Positions 1 through 11,599 of a stretch of DNA of 64,000 bases are shown in pieces; positions within the stretch are counted from its first letter, which is position 1; the number at the start of each line of letters is the position of its first letter. The stretch is from NCBI RefSeq assembly GCF_000315625.1, contig NW_005434626.1, positions 344,867 through 408,866 of the forward strand. Direction: 5' to 3'. Source of the stretch: Guillardia theta CCMP2712. Lineage: Eukaryota > Cryptophyceae > Pyrenomonadales > Geminigeraceae. A program made the position numbers and the translations under genes. Under the pieces are notes generated by a model. It saw only the letters and a program-made list of their open reading frames with translations. It did not search any database and was not told the origin of the DNA.

Positions 1-3000
1 TGTGACGTCTTCGTCGAGAGCTCCAATTGTGAGCTTAGTGCAGGAAATCCGGCTCAATCTGCGGCTCATGATGAGCAGATGAACCTTGTGGGAAAAGTAA
101 AGTCTCTGTCGCACATACGTGAAATTGTGTGCGAAGAGGTATCAAAGGTATGCGAGGATTAATTTTTCTTTCATGATTGACACATTACAGACCGTCAGAA
201 ACTCTATCTCAATCAGAAATGAGCTGAAATATCTGCGAGAATCTTTCAAGAAGACAGAATGTGAAACTTGACGAGATTCAAGATGACTTGCTTACTCCCC
301 TTGTCAATGTCAGGCAGCGGAGAAGGTTATCTTGAAGAACGTGTCACCATTGCTATGAAAATTGCTCAAGTCAGTGCGCATTTTTCTGTTTTGTTCCTTC
401 TCATTCTCCATTGATAGAATTTTTGATGATTTGATCAGGCAGTATCTGAAATATATGAAGCGCAATCAAAAGCATGCGATGAAAAGGATTCTTCTTCCTA
501 CAAAGAGGTTCGATTTGGAACGCGTGTTATTCTTTTGATGTAGATTTTGCATCATAGGACTCACAGAGTATCAAGGCAAGAATACAAGATAACGTGGTCG
601 ATCTCTGTTCACAGGTTCGTCTCTGAAGGATCAAAGTTTTCATTCTGATCTATTTCTGATGGATTGTTAGCTGATATGCATAGACGAAAAAAGCAAGCCC
701 TGCATATCAGCAATCATGAAAAATCTATCAAGTGATACTTTTCACGTTCGATGTGATATCAACCAAATACACCAAGGTCATGCTAACACAGAGGGGATCA
801 ACGATGAAACAGAGAATGAAATAGTTTGTTCGAAGCAACTTCACACAAAACACGAGGATATCACCAGACCACACCAAGCTGAAGACATGGCTGTCAATGT
901 ACTGCATAATGAGAATTCCGGTAATGAGCCGCAACACTCATTCAGCAGAACATCCCAAACACTCAATTTGGAACAAGAAATATTGTCCACAAAGCTAATC
1001 GAGATTGAGCATTTGAAAGATGAGCTTCAAAAAGCAAAACAAACAATTGAAGAGAACAACTTCAAAAAAACTATGTTGGAAGATCAAGAAACGGAGCTGC
1101 GACGGCAGGCGAGGGACAGAGAGGCCGAAGCAGCGGAGCTGAGGGCGCGGGTCGTGTATCTGGAGTCAGAGCTTGAAGCTCGAGAGCAGCGGGGGGCAGC
1201 GGGGGCACAGACACGGCTATCCAAGGGCCTGCGGGAGCTACGGGAGCTACAGAGGGGGGAGCTGGGGAAGGTAGAGGAGCTTTGCAGGGCGATGGAGGGG
1301 AGCATAGAGGAGGCCGAGAGGGAGGTGCGGGAGGTACAGGAGAGGTACGCAGAGGGCATGGAGGCGGCAACGGCAAGGAGGGCGGCGCTCGAGGAGGAGG
1401 TCCTTAGGACACGGGAGAGCCAGGCAGAGGAGGCAGGGAGACTAGGGAGGGAGCTGGCAGAGGCAGAGGCGGCAGCGAGCCGAGCCAGGGAGGCGCTTGA
1501 GGGGATGCAGCGGGAGCTGGCGGAGGCACAGGGCCAGCTGGCAGCATCAGAGGGAGAGCGGACAAGGCTGGCCAGCGAGCAGGAGGCTCGGGCAGAGCAG
1601 GAGGAGGAGCTGCGACGGCAGGCGAGGGACAGAGAGGCCGAAGCAGCGGAGCTGAGGGCGCGGGTCGTGTATCTGGAGTCAGAGCTTGAAGCTCGAGAGC
1701 AGCGGGGGGCAGCGGGGGCACAGACACGGCTATCCGAGGGCCTGCGGGAGCTACGGGAGCTACAGAGGGGGGAGCTGGGGAAGGTAGAGGAGCTTTGCAG
1801 GGCGATGGAGGGGAGCATAGAGGAGGCCGAGAGGGAGGTGCGGGAGGTACAGGAGAGGTACGCAGAGGGCATGAAGGCAGGGATGGTTTCTTTCAATGTT
1901 TCTGGACTGGATGATGAGGTCACGGGAGAGCCAGGCAGAGGAGGCAGGGAGACTAGGGAGGGAGCTGGCGGAGGCACAGGGCCAGCTGGCAGCATCAGAG
2001 GGAGAGCGGACAAGGCTGGCCAGCGAGCAGGAGGCTCGGGCAGAGCAGGAGGAGGAGCTGCGACGGCAGGCGAGGGACAGAGAGGCCGAAGCAGCGGAGC
2101 TGAGGGCGCGGGTCGTGTATCTGGAGTCAGAGCTTGAAGCTCGAGAGCAGCGGGGGGCAGCGGGGGCACAGACACGGCTATCCGAGGGCCTGCGGGAGCT
2201 ACGGGAGCTACAGAGGGGGGAGCTGGGGGAAGGTAGAGGAGCTTTGCAGGGCGATGGAGGGGAGCATAGAGGAGGCCGAGAGGGAGGTGCGGGAGGTACA
2301 GGAGAGGTACGCAGAGGGCATGAAGGCGGCAACGGCAAGGAGGGCGGCGCTCGAGGAGGAGGTCCTTAGGACACGGGAGAGCCAGGCAGAGGAGGCAGGG
2401 AGACTAGGGAGGGAGCTGGCAGAGGCAGAGGCGGCAGCGAGCCGAGCCAGGGAGGCGCTTGAGGGGATGCAGCGGGAGCTGGCGGAGGCACAGGGCCAGC
2501 TGGCAGCATCAGAGGGAGAGCGGACAAGGCTGGCCAGCGAGCAGGAGGCTCGGGCAGAGCAGGAGGAGGAGCTGCGACGGCAGGCGAGGGACAGAGAGGC
2601 CGAAGCAGCGGAGCTGAGGGCGCGGGTTGAGGAGCTCGTCGGAGAAGCGGAGGCGGTGAAGGAGAGGCTTCGGGACACGGAGGATGCACGGGAGAGGGCA
2701 GACGACAAGGTACTGAGACTGNNNNNNNNNNNNNNNNNNNNNNNNNNNNNNNNNNNNNNNNNNNNNNNNNNNNNNNNNNNNNNNNNNNNNNNNNNNNNNN
2801 NNNNNNNNNNNNNNNNNNNNNNNNNNNNNNNNNNNNNNNNNNNNNNNNNNNNNNNNNNNNNNNNNNNNNNNNNNNNNNNNNNNNNNNNNNNNNNNNNNNN
2901 NNNNNNNNNNNNNNNNNNNNNNNNNNNNNNNNNNNNNNNNNNNNNNNNNNNNNNNNNNNNNNNNNNNNNNNNNNNNNNNNNNNNNNNNNNNNNNNNNNNN

Positions 3001-6000
3001 NNNNNNNNNNNNNNNNNNNNNNNNNNNNNNNNNNNNNNNNNNNNNNNNNNNNNNNNNNNNNNNNNNNNNNNNNNNNNNNNNNNNNNNNNNNNNNNNNNNN
3101 NNNNNNNNNNNNNNNNNNNNNNNNNNGCGACGGCAGGCGAGGGACAGAGAGGCCGAAGCAGCGGAGCTGAGGGCGCGGGTTGAGGAGCTCGTCGGAGAAG
3201 CGGAGGCGGTGAAGGAGAGGCTTCGGGACACGGAGGATGCACGGGAGAGGGCAGACGACAAGGTACTGAGACTGATCAAGGTACTTGATAGGAGGGAGGA
3301 GGAGCAGAAGGCAGCAGAGGCTCGAGCGGGAGAGCTTGCAGAGGAGGCAGAAAGACTAGGGAGGGAGCTGGCGGAGGCAGAGGCGGCAGCGGGCCGAGCC
3401 GAGGAGGCGCTTGAGGAGATGCAGCGGGAGCTGGCGGAGGCACAGGGCCAGCTAGCAGCATCAGAGGGAGAGCGGACAAGGCTGGAGGCAGAGCTGGGTG
3501 AGGTCAGCGAGCGCCTGGAGGAGCTGCAGTGCAAGCAAGAAGCTTGGTCGGACCAGGAGGAGGAGCTGCGACGGCAGGCGAGGGACAGAGAGGCCGAAGC
3601 AGCGGAGCTGAGGGCGCGGGTTGAGGAGCTCGTCGGAGAAGCGGAGGCGGTGAAGGAGAGGCTTCGGGACACGGAGGATGCACGGGAGAGGGCAGACGAC
3701 AAGGTACTGAGACTGATCAAGGTACTTGATAGGAGGGAGGAGGAGCAGAAGGCAGCAGAGGCTCGAGCGGGAGAGCTTGCAGAGGAGGCAGAAAGACTAG
3801 GGAGGGAGCTGGCGGAGGCAGAGGCGGCAGCGGGCCGAGCCGAGGAGGTGCTTGAGGGGATGCAGCGGGAGCTGGCGGAGGCACAGGGCCAGCTAGCAGC
3901 ATCAGAGGGAGAGCGGACAAGGCTGGAGGCAGAGCTGGGTGAGGTCAGCGAGCGCCTGGAGGAGCTGCAGTGCAAGCAAGAAGCTTGGTCGGACGAGGAG
4001 GAGGAGCTGCGACGGCAGGCGAAGGACAGAGAGGCCGAAGCAGCGGAGCTGAGGGCGCGGGTTGAGGAGCTCGTCGGAGAAGCGGAGGCGGTGAAGGAGA
4101 GGCTTCGGGACACGGAGGATGCACGGGAGAGGGCAGACGACAAGGTACTGAGACTGATCAAGGTACTTGATAGGAGGGAGGAGGAGCAGAAGGCAGCAGA
4201 GGCTCGAGCGGGAGAGCTTGCAGAGGAGGCATGGAGACTAGGGAGGGAGCTGGCGGAGGCAGAGGCGGCAGCGGGCCGAGCCGAGGAGGTGCTTGAGGGG
4301 ATGCAGCGGGAGCTGGCGGAGGCACAGGCCCAGCTGTCTGCTCCCTCGTTTGACCAAAGAAAATTTTTGATGGATGTAGTGGGAAGAAACTTGAACCTGT
4401 AAGTCTTCATTTGAATTTGCTCAAATTGCTGTTTTGTTCACTCTTGATGTGCACCAGGTCCCGCGAAGATGTTTCTGTAGATGTGTCTTTCTTGCACGAG
4501 TTTGCCGAAGGAAGATCATCAAGAAACTCTGATGGACTGAATCATAATCCTTTCTCTGCTCATGGACGGTTCTTGTCAATGTTGAAGAAACTCAAGACTT
4601 TCTGTTCTCGTTGGTTGGCAACGTTTGTTGAAATCCACCTTGAAAAAGAATACATCACACAGGTTATCAGGGTTATCTGCGATACAATCAGAGAAGAAAC
4701 AGATTACTTGGAGAGGGAGATTGCGTCTGTTAAACGACAAGAGGGGGCAAGACATTGTTTCTCCCCTCCTCGTGACAAAAAAATTGGAAATTCTGGAAAG
4801 CAAGCCTCGACTGAAATCTCAAATTCGATTGATGATGGAAATGGATTATCATCGTTCTTGCATTCTCATCATTCAGCTTTGGATTCTCATCATTCAACTT
4901 TTTGGTCTTCCCAGGATCATAACATCGCGACAAGCAGGTGAAAGTTTGAAGGCCCATGTCAGGAGTTGACTGGCTACTGAATGGCAGGCAAGAAATGCCC
5001 TGGCAAACCGAGTTGAGGAAATGTAGACAAGAGTTGAAGATGCAGCGAGAGACGATATCCGACCTGCGGAAGCAGAACAGGTCAGGTGCTTGCTGCCGTT
5101 TGCGGTACGGTGATCTTTCGTGCCAGGGCCCTTTCCCTTGAGCTGAGTGAAATGCACATGAAGTTCGATACCTTGACCGCCAATTCAAGATACGCCGATA
5201 TGCATACTCACTACTTGCAGCTGGAGAAAGATGCAGGTTTCGACTTGCACTGCCTGTACTCCCCCGATCATTCTGATCGTCTTGAAATCTCAGCGCACAA
5301 GGATCTTGAGATTTGCTCTGATGAAATTCATCGTCTTCGTGAGGTAGCCCAAGTCATCGATCCTCGCTCTATCTTACCCATGTACACGCAGAGACTCTGC
5401 AACGAGATCTCTGCGAACTGCAGTCTACGACAACAGGTAGACTTATTGACGCCAGGAGAACGACATCTTACCTTCTCTGGCTCAGCTCAGCGAGTCGATG
5501 GACTCAGAGAGGAGCGCTGGTTGGACTCCTGACGCTCGAGCTTCTTCCTCGACCTCACTGCCTGCTCCTGCAGCTGAGAATGCGAGGGAGAGCTCCGAAA
5601 GCTACTTGGAGCATGTGAAACGTCAGAACGGCTGGCTCAAAGATGCGCTGAAGCGAGCGATGGTGATGACTTGACACTGAGTCTCTTAGCTGAACTCCTC
5701 TCCTCTATGCAGGATCGCGCACAGCTGACTGTGGTAGAGGGAGCAGACCTGGACGACAGCATGAGCAGTGAGGTCAGTGTGGAAGAGCGGAGAAGAGAAG
5801 GAGTGGAGGAGATGAAGAGAAGTGGAGAGGATGAGGAGTGACTTCTTCACAGATGTCAAGGCGGGCAGGGCGTACTTGCTCTTCCTCCTTTGATCGTTCC
5901 TACACCTCGCCCAAGTCCTCGCGTTCAGGAAGGCCGAAGAGGAGTACAGATGAAACGAGGAGATTTACTTACTCTCCTTTAATGATGAAAATTTACAAGT

Positions 6001-6002
6001 GA
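1..6002 (+). CDS. Large tandem-repeat coiled-coil protein, partial at 5' edge
   Basis: The reading frame is open from base 1 and is carried through short GT-AG introns at 148-190, 261-313, 370-438, 508-557 and 615-670. A long repeat exon follows (671-4398). Further introns lie at 4399-4457, 4938-4987, 5081-5126, 5237-5293, 5344-5391, 5437-5485, 5663-5712 and 5773-5852, and the stop is TGA at 6000-6002. Phases agree at each junction. The centre is Glu/Arg/Ala-rich with heptad character (ELAEAEAAA, RRQARDREAEAAEL), so a long rod is expected, as in myosin-tail-like, golgin or ciliary scaffold proteins; no enzymatic domain is visible. The C-terminal exons are Ser/Arg-rich and non-repetitive. The repeat exon holds a 405-base gap and two frame breaks (separate entries). 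The true length and N-terminus are unknown. Function is not recognised beyond 'structural coiled coil'. Confidence 0.75.
1096..2640 (+). repeat. 513-bp coding tandem repeat (171 aa), about 3 copies
   Basis: The word gacggcaggcgagg recurs at about 1101, 1614, 2062 and 2576. Copies 1 and 3 are 513 and 514 bp, and copy 2 is only 448 bp. Copies look almost identical at the base level, which suggests recent amplification or gene conversion. The coding sense is a coiled coil. Confidence 0.85.
2722..3126. other. Assembly gap (405 N)
   Basis: A run of 405 undetermined bases lies inside the repeat exon. The frame before the gap and the frame after it differ, and the spacing of repeat starts across it (2658 to 3211, 553 bp) is not a multiple of the 441-bp unit. 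The gap size is therefore probably an estimate, or a repeat collapse. Confidence 0.95.
3211..4340 (+). repeat. 441-bp coding tandem repeat (147 aa = 21 heptads)
   Basis: The segment beginning gaaggagaggcttcgg starts at 3211, 3652 and 4093, an exact 441-bp period. A further copy start is at 2658, before the gap. 147 residues is exactly 21 heptads, so repeats can be added without disturbing coiled-coil register. A few substitutions separate the copies, for example Gln/Glu after the SD pair and AER/AWR in the last copy. Confidence 0.85.
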
Positions 6003-6617
6003 GCAGCATGTAGACGTGAATCGCATGCTGGTTGTTATAGAGTTGAAAAATTGCGCATGTGTTTGGAGTGTGGTGTGTTCAAACAGAAATACGTTGTGGC
6101 AACATGGAAAATTCCAATCCGAGATGTGAGTAGTGGAAGTGGAGTAGGGGTCAACGCACGATGGCAGTTTTAGGACATGTGTCACCAAGAGAGGAAAAAT
6201 CAGCAGGCTGCTGCCGATGATCATGTTTAACAAGCTGGCGTTGAAGGAACGAGGGCATTTTCCGCAGAAGCTCCCCATGGTTCAACTTGTCACCTGACAG
6301 AATCTAACTTGCAACAACTCTTCTTTGACTTATGGCATCATAGCGAGAAGGTTAGCGAAGTCATCAATCATATGAAGGAGGAAAAAAATTCTCCTCCAAG
6401 CAGGAAAACCAACCGCTCTCAATGTTCTCCAACAAAATATTGCGAAAGTTAGTTAGAAGAACGAAGGAAAAGATGGATCGATTCGTTTCCTCTGGGCTGT
6501 TTCTGAGAATTTCTCTCATTGCATCCACGTCAGTTTGCACGGTTTAATCCCCAAGATTATTGACAATATCAATAACAAGCCTTCTCGAAAGACAAGCCCT
6601 TGTTTACCATGTTCCAA
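6003..6617. other. Intergenic, no gene seen
   Basis: This lies between the convergent ends of the coiled-coil gene and the acyl carrier protein gene, and presumably holds both 3' untranslated regions. I see no convincing coding frame or repeat. Confidence 0.5.
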
Positions 6618-7124
6618 TTATTTGGCCTGAGGGTGAGAAGCGACGTAGCTAATGGCCTGTTCCACAGTCTGAATCTTCTCGGCTTCTGCATCAGGAATCT
6701 CAATTGCAAACTCATCCTCAAACGCCATCACAATCTGCAAAGATCAAATTAGCATCTCAGTGCAAAAAAACAAAGACTCTTTGGGTTGCGGTCAGAGGGA
6801 GGACGAGAGGAAGCAAAGAGCAAAACAGCAGGTACTTACTTCGACAGTGTCGAGGCTGTCCAGACCAAGATCGTTCATGAAGTGTGCGGTTTCGCTCACC
6901 TTCGACACGTCCACGCCCTCAAAGTTCTTCACCACAGACAGCACGCGCTCCTGCACTTCCTGCTTGGGGAGGAAGCCTCCGCTGGAGAAGGCGCGGACGG
7001 TGAAGGATTGGTGTGGAAAGCGAGCATTGACGGGGACAGAGAAGGTCAGGGGGCGGGCAAGCTGCGGGCGCCGAAGCAGAAGGCGCATGGCAGAGGAGCG
7101 GAGGGATGGCAAGAGAGCGGACAT
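6618..7124 (-). CDS. Mitochondrial-type acyl carrier protein
   Basis: Two exons (7124-6840 and 6734-6618) joined over a 105-bp intron give 133 aa. The C-terminal 80 residues are a classic ACP: GLDSLD with the phosphopantetheine-acceptor Ser at about residue 90, followed by [11 protein letters not shown] and an acidic helix. The N-terminus is Arg/Ser/Ala-rich without acidic residues (ending RAFSSGG), as in mitochondrial presequences. ACPs carry acyl chains on 4'-phosphopantetheine for fatty acid and lipoate synthesis, and NDUFAB1-type ACPs are also complex I subunits and Fe-S cluster assembly partners. A plastid ACP is less likely because there is no secretory signal peptide, which a complex plastid would need. 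The start is the first Met of the basic leader. Confidence 0.9.
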
Positions 7125-7149
7125 GGCAGCGAGGAGATGCCTCGCGGTG

Positions 7150-7850
7150 GGGTAGTCTAAAAGGGGGGTAGGGGTGACATTGCTGTGGGTGATGCATGAG
7201 AGTATGGGGTGTGAGGGGGGGTAGTTTCATTGAAGAATTGCTGTACAATTGCAGGGTAGGTATGTTGCAAGAGGGGTGGGGGTAGCTGCCATGGGCATGT
7301 TCAGACAAGGAGACTTAGAGGGTAGCGAAAACTGAGGAAAGTACGGGTGGGTACTTTATACCCTTCTAGGGGTAGTTTGCGCATATAGGGTGGGTGAAAT
7401 CAATAGATGGAACTTCACAAATGGGGGGTACAAACTCCATACGAACTGAAAATAAGGGGTGATGCTGAATCCTTGAGCATCAAAGGGGGGTGGGGGTAGA
7501 GGAAGCGGCGGAGAGGAGACGAGGATTTATAGGGGTGGGAGGACGGGGGGTCTGAACAGATTATTGGATGGGTGGGATGGGTGCTATGGATTTATGTGGG
7601 TATGGGTAGTCTGAGTACGGGTATGTCAATATATTAAAGTCTGGGTAAATAAGGGGTACAAAGATACAAGATGTCTCCATGAGTGTAGGTGGGTACTAGA
7701 GGTGGGTTGTTAAGGTACGGGGGTGATGCAATCGATGAGGACAAATAGTACCGGTACAGATGATAGTGAAGCCAGGGGGTACTTGGAGACAAAGTGGGGT
7801 AGGGGATAGGTGCGTTGCTTTTACTTAACTGAAATGAACAATTGTTAAGT
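7150..7850. repeat. Degenerate G-rich (GGGGTA-like) tract
   Basis: About 700 bp of plus-strand sequence is dense in GGGG, GGGTA and GGGGTGG words separated by ordinary sequence, with no coding frame. Read on the minus strand it is C-rich and lies directly upstream of the acyl carrier protein start. Many four-G-run clusters could form G-quadruplexes. Confidence 0.7.
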
Positions 7851-7909
7851 AATTTATTTTAGTACCACCTCTGATCGGATCACTGATACTAGTGATTACT
7901 TCAACTTAG

Positions 7910-8060
7910 TAACTGCGGCGGCGGCCGGGCCCGGGGCAACGCCGGGCCCGGCGTGTCACGGTCACTGTCACCCGGCGGTACAACCGTCATGATTGCGGCC
8001 CGGCCGTCCGGGACTCGGTGACTAACTAGTAACGTCTACTACCGGTCACCGATAGTATCT
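7910..8060. repeat. GC-rich core block (CCGG/GGCC words)
   Basis: This short block is made of GGCCGGGCCCGGGG-like words plus GTCACTGTCACC, next to the G-rich tract. The same composition occurs at about 20340, 27290, 33840, 37920, 40190, 46330 and 57560. Confidence 0.65.
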
Positions 8061-8370
8061 AGTTCCGTTTCGAAAATTTGTTCCGGCGTGGTAAATGCTC
8101 AAGGTGATACAGCGGGGACTCCTGAGTTCGGAGAAGATTTGTTGGGGGATATAACGAACTTAGAGGAGGACACCTAGAGGAGAGATGCCAGATGAGAGGA
8201 GGTAGAGGAGAGGAGGTAGAGGAGAGATGGTAGAGGAGAGGAGCCTAGTAGTAGAGGAGAGATGGTGGAGGAGAGGAGGTAGAGGCGAGGAGGTAGAGTA
8301 GAGATGCCAGAGGAGAGATGGTAGAATAATGTAGGTGAAACATATGTTCATCATCATTCTCATTCCACTG

Positions 8371-11300
8371 TTATAAGTCTTTCAACAATTCTGCAGCATA
8401 TGTCGTTCTTTCCCTACTCTCATCTGAAGACTCCATCGAGCCTTGTGTGTGGTCCGGTCTAACTGTCGTCCTACCCTTCTCCAAGTGTAACTTGTTGCAA
8501 AACGTGATGTAACTCAGCTGTTCATATCTGTGCTTGAGTTCACGCCTTTCCCATGCCGACTTCCCGTATGCTCTCTCAACCAGCACATGAAACGATTTGT
8601 CGTAACATTCCTGGACGTTGTCTGCCCGTATCTCGTCTCCTTCACCAATCGTTCCGTTTTCCCGGCAAATCTTCTCTATCTCCTTCATCACGCACCTTGC
8701 TTTGTAAAGATTCCTCCTGCTGGTTTTCGTTTTCAAGTCATGGCTCAGATTCAGTTTGTAAAAGTTATAAAATGGTCTGATTCTTTGTACCCTTCCATCA
8801 ATAGTTCGAATCCGCCCTTGATACCAATACGTCATCATGTTCCTGACTGATACTTTGTGTGGCCATTCGAAATCTCTAGGAACCATGTGGCGCTCTCCCC
8901 CCCATTCGAACCAATCGCCATCTACTTGGTCATCATTCAATGATTGTTCTTCGCCTGGCGTCGCATCATCGCTGTCTGCTCCACTGTTCAATGACCCATC
9001 TTCTTCCATGTCTGATCCTGAGCTTGCTTCCGAGCTGTTTTCCGAAAGCATTTCATTGTCTTGTGTTCCTTCCCGCCATACATACCTCTGTTCCACCGAA
9101 CTTCCGTCTCGCACAGAATTGTTTGCATCCAAGACTGATGTCATGATTTGATTTGGTGTCTCACGTTCATTCACACCGGCAAAGTTCATCTCTGTATTCC
9201 TTCTCATTTGCATCAACAAGGTGTGAACATCTCTGTTCATTCTGAACAAAAGTTTCATGTTCTCCTCCATGTTATGCAGCTTCATCCAAATTCTTTTGAA
9301 ACCTTGCTGTGTTTGTTTTGAGTTCTTCTTCAGTGTCTTGTTCAGTGCTTTGTTGTGGGCATTCAATTGTTGTGTCACCATGTCTAACGCCTTTGTCATC
9401 TCTGACTCCATTGACTTGGTCGATGCCGCCACTGTCACTCCAGACTCTGCAGATTTTCTCATCACGTCGATTGTGAGCATGCCTTCAACCTTTGATACTT
9501 TCGTCACTAGCTCCTTGATCGTATGAATGATATCCGTCTTTGTTGGAATCCCATGTGCGAGCATGCCACACTCTTGGCAACTGTGAACCTTCAAAACTAC
9601 TTTGTCACGTAGCTGATTCAATCTACTCATCGTGTCCTGTCCAAACATGCCAAATAGCGGAATTTCCCATATGGAATGCTGTGGATCAGGGAACCATGCT
9701 CGCAGAGTAGGAAGATGATACAAAATACTAGCCAGAAAGAAAGGAATACAATTTCTGAACCCCCGCGGCAGTTCATTGAAACTCTTGATGAATTTGTCCC
9801 ATCCTATCGCTTGTATCTCTTGCATCCCTTCAGGGGAAAAATGTGGTGGTAGCACAGCAAATTCTGCCGTACTAGGATCGTTCCCTGCTAAAAGTCTGCC
9901 ACACATCTGATCGCCTCCTGCTCCTCCCACGATATACTGGTCCTCTGTGTCACCTGTCAACCGCAATACTCAGCATAGTGCCGTGGAGAACATCACACTC
10001 ATGAATGACCTATCTTCCAGTTGGCTCGAATATAAACAGTAGGTGCCCCTGCATTGCACCATTCAGTAAACCATCATGCAACGGTTGGCCCATACCTGGT
10101 CCTTCCAGAAAAGCAAGGAGATGAGATATTCCTCCCTTCCACAGCGAATGACTCCCTGCTTCTTCCAAGTTGCCATGATACTGGTCTGCAGCTTGTCGAA
10201 TCGCTCTTTGCAATAACGTGCAAAACCTTTGCTTTTGGTCTGATCCTGGGAATAACTTCGTTCCAGAGAATGAGAGTTGCCCATGTCGCGTGGCAAATAT
10301 ATACAACCCAAGAATGAGAATAGGACACATTTCTGGAGTGTAGGGCGATGCAAACACATGTTTTATCCTTGTGCTTCGCATGTCAGTACCAATGCCACAC
10401 TGATCTTTTTTTGTCTTGAGTAAGACTACCTTCATGCAATCATTTTCCCAGTCAAAGTGCTCAAGATGTAAAATGTCTAGACTCTCACTTCTGCATACTA
10501 GGTTCCACATGACTGAACAGCATGCCCAAGAGAAAATCCATGAACTGCCGGACTCTGAACTTCCTCTGCGAGGTCTCAGCTCCTTCAAGATGTTGTTGAG
10601 TGCCTTATACTCTGGCATGGATAGAGTTATCTTGCCCTCGTGGGCCTGCATCACACCGTCGCCCTTCTTCCGGGTAACTTCTTTGGTATAGGAATTGATG
10701 TAACCATCCAGAATGTCATCCAATGATCTTCCGCCTGTTTTCAACCCGATTGCCGTAAACATAACATTCCTGCGTCTGTACAGATATTTCAACGCACTTT
10801 TATACCCCTGGACGGTGGAAGCAGCTACGGTTGCTTTGTCTCTGCTTGATACTTGCACAGTGTTGGCTACTGCCTCTGCCTGACGCTGGTGACCTGCCAC
10901 GTCTGGGGTATCTGCATTTTCTTCTTCTTCTTCGCCGTCCGCGCTTAGTGCCGATGCTGCCTTCCTCTTGGACCCTGCTGTCGTCATTCCTTCGTGCTCA
11001 CACAGCCAACCAAAGAAAGCCTGGAGCAAGTCCAATGGCAATGGGAGCTTCAGGTTCGTGCGACCTGGGTTGAGTGCTGCGTGATATCTTGGATCCTTCT
11101 GGAAGAACTCGATCATACCCATAATTCGATAAGCATACGTCTCTTGAGTGCTTCGGCTCACAGTGTTGAATTCCAGATCAAGAAATGCCTGGATGTTGGG
11201 GTCATCTGAAGCCGAAATGCTACAAGCCTCAGGGTCGTCAAATATTCTCAGAAGCGCATTCTTGTCCTTCACCCTCTTTCTACGTGAACGAGGTGCATGC

Positions 11301-11599
11301 TTTCCACATTCATCATTGCGATCCGAGCCAGCTAACTCCCAAGCACAAACAAGGTGAAAGCACAACCTGCATATTTTGCATACCTTCAGAACAGCGTTTG
11401 CCTCCTTTTGCATTAAGCAAACAGCACCGAAGACACACGTGTTGGGCTGTGCCACAGCCGGAGGGTTCGTAGAACCGGATGGAGAGAGCTGATAGACTTG
11501 TTCGTGGTCATGACTATCACCTGCCGGACTCGCGCAGGCTTGGTTGTCGTCCTGGAGACCAGCCTCCAGTGGTTGGCTCTGTCCGCCGTCCTCCGCCAT
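8371..11599 (-). mobile_element. Crypton-like tyrosine recombinase gene (1041 aa, two introns)
   Basis: Exons 11599-10096, 10048-10010 and 9953-8371 total 3126 bp, exactly 1042 codons. The splices (introns of 47 and 56 bp) restore VYIRANWKIGDTEDQY, the C-terminal tyrosine-recombinase signature: Trp, then the nucleophile Tyr at about residue 520, followed by GGAGGDQMCGR. Upstream are a Cys/His cluster near residues 50-100, a SAM-like DNA-binding segment, the first catalytic Arg (CRSES), the Lys region (LLKTKKDQ) and the HxxR box. The box reads HSLWKGG, where relatives have HSLRKGG. The roughly 500-residue C-terminal part is helical then acidic and is not recognised. Cryptons move DNA by tyrosine recombination and lack inverted repeats; I see no clear termini. 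The loss of the Arg suggests an inactive or repurposed copy. Telling Crypton from a related host-domesticated family would need a phylogeny. Confidence 0.8.

Noticed and set aside
1911..1945. A 33-bp intron (gt...ag) inside the scrambled repeat copy
   Set aside because: Too short for splicing, and its removal does not restore the frame.
5979..6278. A 99-residue minus-strand frame
   Set aside because: Overlaps the last exon of the coiled-coil gene, has no domain features and no supporting splice structure.
7150..7850. Internal telomere
   Set aside because: GGGGTA words are degenerate and interspersed with ordinary sequence, unlike a telomeric array, and occur many times in both orientations.
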